41,270 nt of DNA, taken from Streptomyces sp. T39. GTDB taxonomy: Bacteria; Actinomycetota; Actinomycetes; Streptomycetales; Streptomycetaceae. The notes below the pieces were generated by a model. The model did no database searches and was not told the DNA's origin. It saw nothing but the letters and a program-made list of their open reading frames with translations. The stretch is from the NCBI RefSeq assembly GCF_008042045.1, contig NZ_RDBP01000012.1, positions 2,141,076 to 2,182,345 of the forward strand. The letters are read 5' to 3'. Shown here piece after piece: positions 34,693 to 41,270 of the stretch. How positions within the stretch are numbered: the first letter of the stretch is position 1; each line of letters starts with the position of its first letter. A program made the position numbers and the translations under genes.

Positions 34693-36057
34693 TCACCGCA
34701 GCACCGCCCGCTTGAGATGCCGCGCACGCCGCACCACCCGCCGCACCGCCTCGTTGCGCGGCACCGGGAGCCCTCCCGGCAGGCCGAGCACGGTCAGCCG
34801 GCGGCGCTTGAAGTAGCGCAGCGTGCGGGAGTTCAGCGAAGCGGCCAGGAAACGCTCGGCCGCCGGCCGCAGGTCCGGACGGATCTGCGGCTGCATCGCG
34901 AAACCGACCGCCTCCAGCAGACCCGTCAGATACGCGTCCGGCGGACCCGGCACGACGGGCGTCCCGGTCTCCAGGTCCGGCACCAGGGCGTCGACGACGG
35001 TCAGCGGGACGCGGTTGCTGTTCTGGTAGGGCGTGAGCCGGTCGAGCAGCGGCTCCGTGCCCAGCCGGGCGACCGGGATCCCGTGGAAGGCGGCGGCCGT
35101 GAACAGCCCGGTGGAGAAACACCCCGCCACCAGCGACGGACGCAGCTGCCGGTAGAGCACCTCCGCGAGCAGCGGCCGCTCCACCACCGTCAGTTCGACG
35201 CCCAGCTCCCGCGCCTCCTCCTCCAGGGTGCGGTTCCAGGAGGCCGGGGCCGTGGGGTGCGGCTTGAAGACCACCCGGCGGTGTCCGTGGGAGGCCACCC
35301 CGCGCAGCATCCGCACATGCAGCTGCTCCTCCTCGTCGCGCGTGATGATGTCGAGCGCGGCCAGGTACTGGCCGAGGATCACCGCCGGCCCGTCCCCGGC
35401 ACCCGCCGGGCCGCCCGGCTCACCGGGCGCGGTACCCGCCGCCACCCCCGGCACCGCGTCCGGGACCGCGTCGGACAGCTCGGCGACCACCTTGACGAAC
35501 GCTTCGGTGGGCACGACCTCCGGCACGGCGCCGAACTCCGCCAGCAGCAGGGGCCGCAGCCCCGGCACCAGGTCCAGGTGGAGCAGCCGGCGCACCCGCT
35601 CGCCCACCAGCGGATCGATCTTGTTGCGGGTGGGGCCGTAGCTCATCAGCCCGTCCGCGTACACGCACAGGGCCGCGTCCGGGAAGAGCTGGGCGACCGC
35701 GAGCGCCGGAACCACCTGCACCGACTCCACGGCCAGTTCGACCCGGTCGTCGCCCAGGTCCCACAGCCCGCGCAGGTACCTCTCCCACAGCGGGACGTCG
35801 TCGGGACGCGGCGACCAGCCGCCCGGATGGAACGGCGCGATGGCCCCGTTCCACGAGATCACCCCGTCGAAGCGGTCGCGCAGCCGCTCGAAGCCGGGCA
35901 TCTCGTCCAGCGCCGGCGTGGTCTCGGGCGTGGCCGCGTTGTTGCTGACGAGCAGCAGCCGCCGGTCCGCGGCGGCGAAGCAGCCGCTGTCGAGCGCGGC
36001 GGCGACCGTGGCGGCGCCGTAGAGGGAGGAGGCGAAGAAGATCTGGGTGGTGGGCAT
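34693..36057 (-). CDS. Polysialyltransferase-like glycosyltransferase
   Basis: A 454-residue protein of the alpha-2,8-polysialyltransferase-like family. N-terminal TTQIFFASSLYGAATVAAAL, the mid-protein VFKPHPTAP motif (a Lys-Pro-His-Pro signature of bacterial sialyl- and capsule-type transferases) and RPSLVAGCFSTGLFTAAAFHGIPVARLGTEPLLDR are typical. The start ATG 36057 shares a base with the stop of the upstream GT2 gene (TGATG), so they are co-translated. In this locus it would add sialic-acid-type residues from a CMP donor to the growing wall polymer; inferred from its neighbours, the synthase and CMP-sugar synthetase. The C terminus is basic, suggesting membrane association. Confidence 0.8.
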   Translation of the reverse strand: MPTTQIFFASSLYGAATVAAALDSGCFAAADRRLLLVSNNAATPETTPALDEMPGFERLRDRFDGVISWNGAIAPFHPGGWSPRPDDVPLWERYLRGLWDLGDDRVELAVESVQVVPALAVAQLFPDAALCVYADGLMSYGPTRNKIDPLVGERVRRLLHLDLVPGLRPLLLAEFGAVPEVVPTEAFVKVVAELSDAVPDAVPGVAAGTAPGEPGGPAGAGDGPAVILGQYLAALDIITRDEEEQLHVRMLRGVASHGHRRVVFKPHPTAPASWNRTLEEEARELGVELTVVERPLLAEVLYRQLRPSLVAGCFSTGLFTAAAFHGIPVARLGTEPLLDRLTPYQNSNRVPLTVVDALVPDLETGTPVVPGPPDAYLTGLLEAVGFAMQPQIRPDLRPAAERFLAASLNSRTLRYFKRRRLTVLGLPGGLPVPRNEAVRRVVRRARHLKRAVLR

Positions 36058-37040
36058 CAGGCCGCCGCCTCCACGCTCATCGGGGCGGGACGGCGACGCA
36101 GCCGGCGCAGCCGGGAAGCGCGCTCGACGTCCATGGAGGCGAGCGCGTCGTCGAGCACCGCCTGCGGCATCCGCCGCAGCGCCGCGGCGCTCATGGCGCG
36201 CAGTTTCCGTGCCACCTGCGGTTCGAACCGTTCGATGGAGCCCAGATGATGGGAAATGACGGCGCAATAGGTGCGGACCGCCTTCGGAAGCAGTTTCTCC
36301 GCGTCCCGGTCCGCCGCCGTCTCGTCGAGGACCTGATCGAAAGCACGGATGAAATCGAGCTGGCGGATGTCGCCGATCTGCGTCAGGGAGGAGGCGACAC
36401 CACGCCGGTAGAAGATTCCCAGCCGGCTGATCACCGCGAAGGACTCGGCGTCCCGGTGCAGCCGCCAGATCCACGGCCGGTCCTCCGCGGTGCGCAGTCC
36501 GTGCGTGAAATGCAGCAGCCCCTGGTCGGCCAGCCTGCGGTGGTACATCCCGGCCCATGCGAACGGATAGTCGACGCCCGTCGAACGGTCCGCCGGCAGG
36601 ATCCAGTCCCGCGGCCGCAGCACCTCCCCGCGCGGGCCCACCGGCACCCGGTGCACACTGCGCGCCCGCGCGGTGCACTGCACATGATCGGTGCGCACGA
36701 AGTCGCAGCCCAGCTCCTCCAACGGGGCCAGCAGCCCCTCGAAGTGACCCGGCGCCAGCCAGTCGTCGCCGTCGAGGAAGGCGATGTACTCGCCGCGGGC
36801 CGCGTCCAGACCGGTGTTGCGCGCGGTGGCCAGCCCCCCGTTCCTTTCGTGCCGGATGAGCCGCGCCCCCGGAATCTGCCGCTCGGCCCGTTCCAGGATC
36901 TGAGGCGTCCCGTCCGTCGAGCAGTCGTCGACGAAAAGGAACTCGAAGTCCTCCCGGGCATTCGCCCGCAGGCTTCTGAGTGTGTCGGGGGCGTATGTCT
37001 GCACGTTGAAGAACGGCACGATGACGGAGAGCTTGACCAC
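36057..37040 (-). CDS. Glycosyltransferase family 2
   Basis: A 327-residue GT-A glycosyltransferase. KLSVIVPFFNVQTYAPDTLRSL, DFEFLFVDDCSTDGTPQIL and YIAFLDGDDWLAPGHFEGLL (with the metal-binding DGDD) define it. A C-terminal helical, basic region (RLRRLRRRPA) probably contacts the membrane. Two GTG codons are possible starts (37046 and 37040); the second lies exactly 7 nt after a -10 box TAGCGT and equals the geometry of the divergent gene, so 37040 is chosen as a leaderless start. Translationally coupled to the polysialyltransferase-like gene. The likely task is addition of a sugar during wall-glycopolymer assembly. Confidence 0.88.
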   Translation of the reverse strand: MVKLSVIVPFFNVQTYAPDTLRSLRANAREDFEFLFVDDCSTDGTPQILERAERQIPGARLIRHERNGGLATARNTGLDAARGEYIAFLDGDDWLAPGHFEGLLAPLEELGCDFVRTDHVQCTARARSVHRVPVGPRGEVLRPRDWILPADRSTGVDYPFAWAGMYHRRLADQGLLHFTHGLRTAEDRPWIWRLHRDAESFAVISRLGIFYRRGVASSLTQIGDIRQLDFIRAFDQVLDETAADRDAEKLLPKAVRTYCAVISHHLGSIERFEPQVARKLRAMSAAALRRMPQAVLDDALASMDVERASRLRRLRRRPAPMSVEAAA

Positions 37041-37227
37041 CCGCACGACGCTAGGCGGCGGCTCGTCATTCGCGCTGACGCACAGCGGTATGGCAGGTGA
37101 ACGCTGGGCGTCGGGGCCCTTAACCGGTCCGGCACCCGGTCCTTTCCCCCGTTCGTAGGTGCGCTGTTAACCCGCTGTTGCAGTCGAGTTGGGCCGTGAA
37201 ACCACATGCCTTCCTAGCGTCCTCGAC
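37041..37227. promoter_or_regulatory. Divergent promoter region with mirrored TAGCGT-N7-GTG starts
   Basis: Minus strand: TAGCGT at 37053-37048, then 7 nt, then GTG at 37040. Plus strand: TAGCGT at 37215-37220, then 7 nt, then GTG at 37228. Neither start has a ribosome binding site, so both messages are probably leaderless and may share a regulator. No shared palindrome was found. Confidence 0.6.
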
Positions 37228-38544
37228 GTGCCAACACGTACCAACGAGGCCGTACGGGCAGCCGTACTCGCCGACTCCGACACCCGGTGGAAATGGGGTG
37301 CGCTGACCGCACGCCGGATCACCCCCAGCACCTCCGTGGAGCTGAGCGGTTTCCTGCTGCGCGGCCGCGCCACCCCCACCCCGCGCCAGCTCGCCGAGGT
37401 CGGCGTCGCCGCCGACGACCTGCGCGAGGTGACCGGGAACGGATTCCTGCGCGAGATCGCGGACGGCTCCTACGACATCGTCGTCCTCGCCCTCGTCGGC
37501 GGAGGCGTGCAGGCGATGCTCCACGGCCTCGCCGCCCTCGGCCTCGCCCGCCGGCCCGTCGTCGTCACCGGATACGTCGGCGTCGTCTACGAGAAGCTCT
37601 CCGACGGACTGCTGCTGCGGCACGGCGCCGATGTCGTCCTCGCCAACTCCCGCCACGACGCCGAGCGCTTCCGCGCGGTCTACCGCGGGGTCGGTGCCGA
37701 CCCCGCCGCCGTCACCGAGGCCGCGCTGCCCTTCCTCGGCGGGGCGCCCCACAGCCCCGAGGAGGGCCGCGACACCGTCGTGTTCGCCGCCCAGCCCTCC
37801 GTGCCGGACAGCCGCGCCGACCGCACCTACCTGCTGCGCCGGCTCGTCGAGCACGCCCGGCTCCACCCGGGCCGCGAGGTGCTGCTCAAGCTCCGCTCCC
37901 GGCCGGGTGAGCACACCACGCACCTGGAGGAACTGCCCTACCAGAAGCTGGCGCAGAAGCTGCCCGGCGGCCTGCCGCCCAACTTCCGCCTGGTGTACGG
38001 GAACATGGGCGAGGTCCTGGACCGCACCGACCTGCTGGTCACCGTCTCCTCGACCGCCGCGCTCGAATCCCTGCACCGGTCGATCCCCACCGCGGTCCTC
38101 ACCGACCTCGGTGTCCGCGAGCCGCTCGGCAACCACCACTTCCTCGGCTCGGGCCTGCTCACCTCCTGGGACCGGCTCGACGGCGGCCACCGGCCCGTCC
38201 CGGACCCCGACTGGCTCGCGCGCCAGGGCGTCGCCGCCGACGGGGCGTACGAGAGGGCCTTCGACGAGGCCCGCCACCGGGTCGCCGAACTGCTGCTCGC
38301 CGCCGAACGGCCGCCCCTCGCCCCGTACTACACGCCGGCCACCGCCCCCGGCTACCTGCCGCCGCTCCTCGCCCGCCACCACCTCGCGCCCGACGGCACC
38401 CCGCTGCCGGGCACCGCCCCCGCGGCCGCGCCCACCGGCATCCGGCGCGTGGTGCGCGAGGCGGTCCGCGAGGCAGCCCGCGGCGCCTACCGCCACGGTG
38501 TGCAGCGCGTCGCCCCGGTGATCCGGCGGATGGGCGAGCTGTGA
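37228..38544 (+). CDS. DUF6716 putative glycosyltransferase
   Basis: A 438-residue protein matching, as I recall it, the DUF6716 putative glycosyltransferase group common next to sialic-acid-type genes in Streptomyces. A GT-B-like two-domain pattern is suggested by TGYVGVVYEKLSDGLLLRHGADVVLANSRHDAERF in the N half and by LLVTVSSTAALESLHRSIPTAVLTDLGVREPLGNHHFLGSG in the C half, as in UDP-sugar or CMP-sugar transferases. The start is GTG 37228, leaderless (see the promoter entry). It ends at 38544 and overlaps the 40-codon ORF that begins 38541. Confidence 0.75.
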   Translation: MPTRTNEAVRAAVLADSDTRWKWGALTARRITPSTSVELSGFLLRGRATPTPRQLAEVGVAADDLREVTGNGFLREIADGSYDIVVLALVGGGVQAMLHGLAALGLARRPVVVTGYVGVVYEKLSDGLLLRHGADVVLANSRHDAERFRAVYRGVGADPAAVTEAALPFLGGAPHSPEEGRDTVVFAAQPSVPDSRADRTYLLRRLVEHARLHPGREVLLKLRSRPGEHTTHLEELPYQKLAQKLPGGLPPNFRLVYGNMGEVLDRTDLLVTVSSTAALESLHRSIPTAVLTDLGVREPLGNHHFLGSGLLTSWDRLDGGHRPVPDPDWLARQGVAADGAYERAFDEARHRVAELLLAAERPPLAPYYTPATAPGYLPPLLARHHLAPDGTPLPGTAPAAAPTGIRRVVREAVREAARGAYRHGVQRVAPVIRRMGEL

Positions 38545-38663
38545 CGACCGCCGGCCCCGCGCACCCGCGCGCCGTCCCGGCCGCCGGCGTCCGTCACCCG
38601 GCCGCCCACGGCACCGCCGTCGTCCACGCCGTCCCCGTCGTCCCCGCACTGGAGCCCCGATGA
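38541..38663 (+). CDS. Candidate 40-residue linking ORF
   Basis: The GTG at 38541 overlaps the DUF6716 stop (GTGA) and its own TGA at 38661-38663 overlaps the next start (ATGA at 38660). It encodes a His/Ala/Pro/Val-rich peptide with no recognised domain; 37 of 40 third positions are G or C, as in real genes here. Its tight fit at both ends suggests it maintains ribosome flow between two coding regions. It may have no peptide function, and the fit could be chance. Confidence 0.4.
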   Translation: MTTAGPAHPRAVPAAGVRHPAAHGTAVVHAVPVVPALEPR

Positions 38664-39871
38664 ACGTACTCGCCGTGATCCCCGCCCGGGGCGGCTCGAA
38701 GGGCGTCCCCGCCAAGAACCTGGCACCCGTCGCCGGGGTGCCGCTCGTCGGCCGGGCCGTGCGCGCCTGCCTCGACGCCCCGCTGGTGACGCACGTCGCC
38801 GTCTCCACCGACGACGCCGACATCGCCGCCGCCGCCCGCGCGGCGGGCGCCGACGTCGTCCTGCGGCCCGCCGCCATCGCCGGCGACACCGCCACCAGCG
38901 AGTCGGCCGTCCTCCACGCCATGGACACCCACGAGACGGTCCACGGCACCCCCGTCGACGTCGTCCTGCTCGTCCAGTGCACCAGCCCCTTCCTGACCCG
39001 CGACGACGTCGACGGCGTGGCCCGCGCCGTCGCCGAGGACGGCGCCGACACCGCCGTCACCGTCGCCCCGTTCCACGGCTTCGTCTGGCGCGAGGACGAC
39101 GCGGCGGACGGCGCCGGGGAGGGCGTCAACCACGACCGGTCCTTCCGGCCCCGCCGCCAGGACCGCCCCCAGGACTTCCTGGAGACCGGAGCCGCCTACG
39201 CGATGGACGCGGCCGGCTTCCGGGAGGCGGGTCACCGCTTCTTCGGCCGCACCGCGCTCGTGCGCACCGACCCCGCCCGGGTGCTGGAGGTCGACGACCC
39301 GCACGACCTCGCCCGGGCCCGGGCGCTCGCGCCGCTGCTCGACACCGCCGCGCTGCCCACCCACGAGGACGTCGACGCCGTCGTCCTCGACTTCGACGGC
39401 ACCCAGACCGACGACCGCGTCCTCATCGACGCCGACGGCCGCGAGATCGTCGCCGTGCACCGCGGCGACGGACTCGGCGTGGCACGGCTGCGCGGGGCCG
39501 GGCTGGAACTGCTGATCCTGTCCACCGAGCAGAACCCCGTCGTCGCCGCCCGCGCCCGCAAGCTCCAGGTCCCCGTCCTGCACGGCATCGACCGCAAGGA
39601 CATCGCCCTGAAGCAGTGGTGCGACGAACGCGGCATCGCCCCCGAGCGGGTGCTCTACGTCGGCAACGACGTCAACGACCTCCCGTGCTTCCACCTCGCC
39701 GGCTGGCCCGTGGCCGTGGCGAGCGCGCACGACTCCGTACGGGCCGCCGCGCGTGCCGTCACCGCCACGCCCGGAGGCGAGGGCGCGATCCGCGAGATCG
39801 CCGCCTGGCTCCTCGGCCCGCACCTCGACACCCCTGAGACCGCCCGCACGTCCCCCTCCTCCGAGAAGTAA
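38660..39871 (+). CDS. neuA: CMP-sialic acid (Kdn/Neu5Ac) cytidylyltransferase fused to HAD phosphatase
   Basis: A 403-residue two-domain enzyme. Residues 1-225 are a CMP-nonulosonate synthetase: the CTP site is VIPARGGSKGVPAKNL, and QCTSPFLT and RPRRQDRPQDFLETGAAYAM are family-type. From about 240 a KdsC-like HAD phosphatase follows with D-x-D in LDFDGTQTDD (Asp near 244), LLILSTEQ, the lysine in GIDRKDIALKQW and VGNDVNDLPC. A phosphatase fused to the CMP-sugar synthetase fits a 9-phosphate route, as in Kdn synthesis, where the product of the NeuB-type synthase is dephosphorylated before CMP activation. Start overlaps the small ORF stop. No unusual composition. Confidence 0.88.
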   Translation: MNVLAVIPARGGSKGVPAKNLAPVAGVPLVGRAVRACLDAPLVTHVAVSTDDADIAAAARAAGADVVLRPAAIAGDTATSESAVLHAMDTHETVHGTPVDVVLLVQCTSPFLTRDDVDGVARAVAEDGADTAVTVAPFHGFVWREDDAADGAGEGVNHDRSFRPRRQDRPQDFLETGAAYAMDAAGFREAGHRFFGRTALVRTDPARVLEVDDPHDLARARALAPLLDTAALPTHEDVDAVVLDFDGTQTDDRVLIDADGREIVAVHRGDGLGVARLRGAGLELLILSTEQNPVVAARARKLQVPVLHGIDRKDIALKQWCDERGIAPERVLYVGNDVNDLPCFHLAGWPVAVASAHDSVRAAARAVTATPGGEGAIREIAAWLLGPHLDTPETARTSPSSEK

Positions 39872-39883
39872 GGAAACACCCCC

Positions 39884-40807
39884 ATGAGCACCACCCGTCT
39901 GCGCACCTTCGGCACCAAGACCGCGGGCCCCGGCCGGCCCGTCTACATCACCGGCGAGATCGGCATCAACCACAACGGTGACCTGGACAACGCGTTCAAG
40001 CTGATCGACGCCGCCGCGGACGCCGGCTGCGACGCGGTCAAGTTCCAGAAGCGCACCCCCGAGATCTGCACCCCGCGCGACCAGTGGGACATCGAGCGCG
40101 ACACGCCGTGGGGCCGGATGACGTACATCGACTACCGCCACCGGGTCGAGTTCGGCGAGGACGAGTACCGCGCGATCGACGAGTACTGCCGCCGCCGCGG
40201 CATCGACTGGTTCGCCTCCCCGTGGGACACCGAGGCCGTCGCCTTCCTGGAGAAGTTCGACGTCCCCGCCCACAAGGTCGCCTCCGCGTCCCTCACCGAC
40301 GACGAGCTGCTGCGCGCCCTGCGCGCGACCGGGCGCACCGTCATCCTCTCCACCGGCATGTCGACGCCGAAGCAGATCCGCCACGCCGTCGAGGTCCTCG
40401 GCAGCGAGAACATCCTGCTCTGCCACGCCACCTCGACGTACCCGGCGAAGGCCGAGGAGCTCAACCTGCGCGTCATCAACACGCTCCAGGCCGAGTACCC
40501 CAACGTCCCGATCGGCTACTCCGGCCACGAGACCGGCCTCCAGACCACCCTCGCCGCCGTCGCCCTCGGCGCCACGTTCGTCGAGCGCCACATCACCCTG
40601 GACCGTGCCATGTGGGGCTCCGACCAGGCCGCCTCGGTCGAGCCCCAGGGCCTCGCCCGCCTGGTGCGCGACATCCGCGTGGTCGAGGAGTCCCTCGGCG
40701 ACGGCGTGAAGAAGGTCTACGACAGCGAGCTCGGCCCGATGAAGAAGCTCCGCCGCTTCGCGGGCGTCGTCGCCGAGGCGGGCGACCGCGAACCGGCCAC
40801 CGTCTGA
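39884..40807 (+). CDS. neuB: N-acetylneuraminate/Kdn-9-phosphate synthase family protein
   Basis: A 307-residue aldolase condensing phosphoenolpyruvate with a mannose-type sugar (ManNAc, or mannose-6-phosphate for Kdn) to a nonulosonic acid. EIGINHNGDLDNAFKLIDAA, AVKFQKRTP, CHATSTYPA and GYSGHETGLQTTLAAVALGATFVERHITLDR are the TIM-barrel family motifs. The usual C-terminal SAF (antifreeze-like) domain, which completes about 340-350 residues in E. coli-type NeuB, is missing here. Short forms without it are known. AAGGAAA precedes ATG 39884; the gene is 12 nt after the neuA stop. Confidence 0.9.
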   Translation: MSTTRLRTFGTKTAGPGRPVYITGEIGINHNGDLDNAFKLIDAAADAGCDAVKFQKRTPEICTPRDQWDIERDTPWGRMTYIDYRHRVEFGEDEYRAIDEYCRRRGIDWFASPWDTEAVAFLEKFDVPAHKVASASLTDDELLRALRATGRTVILSTGMSTPKQIRHAVEVLGSENILLCHATSTYPAKAEELNLRVINTLQAEYPNVPIGYSGHETGLQTTLAAVALGATFVERHITLDRAMWGSDQAASVEPQGLARLVRDIRVVEESLGDGVKKVYDSELGPMKKLRRFAGVVAEAGDREPATV

Positions 40808-40809
40808 CC

Positions 40810-40828
40810 CCGGCCCCCCGGGGGCCGG
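40810..40828 (+). terminator. GC hairpin after neuB
   Basis: CCGGCCCCC/GGGGGCCGG inverted repeat, 3 nt after the neuB stop with almost no loop. Likely terminator of the plus-strand operon. Confidence 0.5.
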
Positions 40829-40871
40829 TCACCCGGCCCCCGCCCGTCCGGGCACACCCGCGCGCCGCACG

Positions 40872-41270
40872 CGCCAGGGCGCACCGCACGCAGCGCACGG
40901 GCCCCACGCACGGCGTGGCGCACCCCGTGCCGCCAGGCGCACCGCACGACCCCGCCGCAGGTTGCGGCCCCGCACCCGCCAGGGTGCATCGCACCACATG
41001 CCGCGTGGCGCGCCCCGCGCCGCCAGGCGCACCGCACCACCCGCGCCGCCGAGCGCAGCCCCGCCCCCAGCGGGGGCACCACTGCGCGTGCGGCAGGCGC
41101 ACCGACCTGCGCTCCCCCCGGGGCGCACGTACTCCCGCCGTGAGGCGCGACCGCACCCGCCAGAGTGCACCGGCCCCACGCGCCGCGAGGCGCACCCCGT
41201 GCCGCCAGGCACAGGAACGACCCGCACCGCACCACCCGCGCCGCCAGGCGCGACCCCGCACCCGCCAGGG
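40872..41270. repeat. Degenerate GC-rich repeat region, no gene
   Basis: The core CGCCAGGCGCACCGCAC and close variants recur at about 40872, 40930, 40978, 41021, 41159, 41202, 41241 and 41263 at uneven spacing. A longer imperfect repeat (GGCCCCACGC...GGCGCACCCCGTGCCGCCAGGC) pairs 40899-40950 with about 41170-41215, and CCCCGCACCCGCCAGGG occurs at 40969-40985 and at the window end. Open frames on the minus strand are repeat translations rich in Arg, Cys and Gly and are not supported. The array continues past the window. Confidence 0.65.

Noticed and set aside
40593..41261. Minus-strand open frame rich in Arg, Gly and Cys repeats
   Set aside because: It translates degenerate DNA repeats and overlaps the end of neuB in antisense; no start signal or domain.

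Overview
This is a high-GC actinobacterial chromosome segment, almost certainly Streptomyces. Support comes from the third-position GC bias of every gene, the many GTG starts, the start codons set 6-7 nt after a -10 box with no ribosome binding site, GC-rich hairpin terminators without U tracts, the sdhCDAB order, and the secreted GH20 and GH74 enzymes. No insertion sequence, phage gene, CRISPR array, rRNA or tRNA is visible. The layout is chromosomal core plus exported and cell-wall functions.

Left part (1-8800): an ornithine aminotransferase (rocD, minus strand); glyA behind a ZTP/ZMP (pfl) riboswitch that appears to control its Shine-Dalgarno sequence; trpS (probably leaderless); a 2'-5' RNA ligase-like protein; a YihY/BrkB membrane protein whose 3' end overlaps a convergent D-Ala-D-Ala carboxypeptidase; a small membrane protein; and a membrane-anchored metallophosphoesterase. 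From 8787 to 10530 lies a compact minus-strand operon (membrane protein, DCC-type thiol protein, TetR regulator). Its promoter is bracketed by two identical 14-bp palindromes, which suggests autoregulation.

Middle (10600-24900): an alpha/beta hydrolase, a proline-rich membrane protein, the complete succinate dehydrogenase operon sdhC-sdhD-sdhA-sdhB (minus), and an OHCU-decarboxylase-like gene that probably starts at CTG. These are followed by a GH20 lipoprotein hexosaminidase, a zinc-ribbon DUF4328 protein with a 36-bp repeat array, a hypothetical protein, a signal peptidase I-like protein in which arginine replaces the catalytic lysine, translationally coupled to an SMI1/KNR4 protein, two small conserved genes and a lipoprotein.

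Right part (24900-41270): a GH74 xyloglucanase with a CBM2 and a perfect CebR operator; a RibD/DHFR-like reductase; a sigma factor coupled to a membrane partner gene; an L,D-transpeptidase lipoprotein; a stand-alone methylmalonyl-CoA mutase-type catalytic subunit; a LysE exporter; and a divergent sialic-acid-type glycopolymer locus (polysialyltransferase-like protein and GT2 on the minus strand; DUF6716 glycosyltransferase, a 40-codon linking ORF, a cytidylyltransferase-HAD fusion and a NeuB synthase on the plus strand). The gene content (synthase, fused HAD phosphatase, CMP-sugar synthetase, no NeuC epimerase) fits Kdn and a teichulosonic-acid type wall polymer. The window ends in about 390 bp of degenerate GC-rich repeats.
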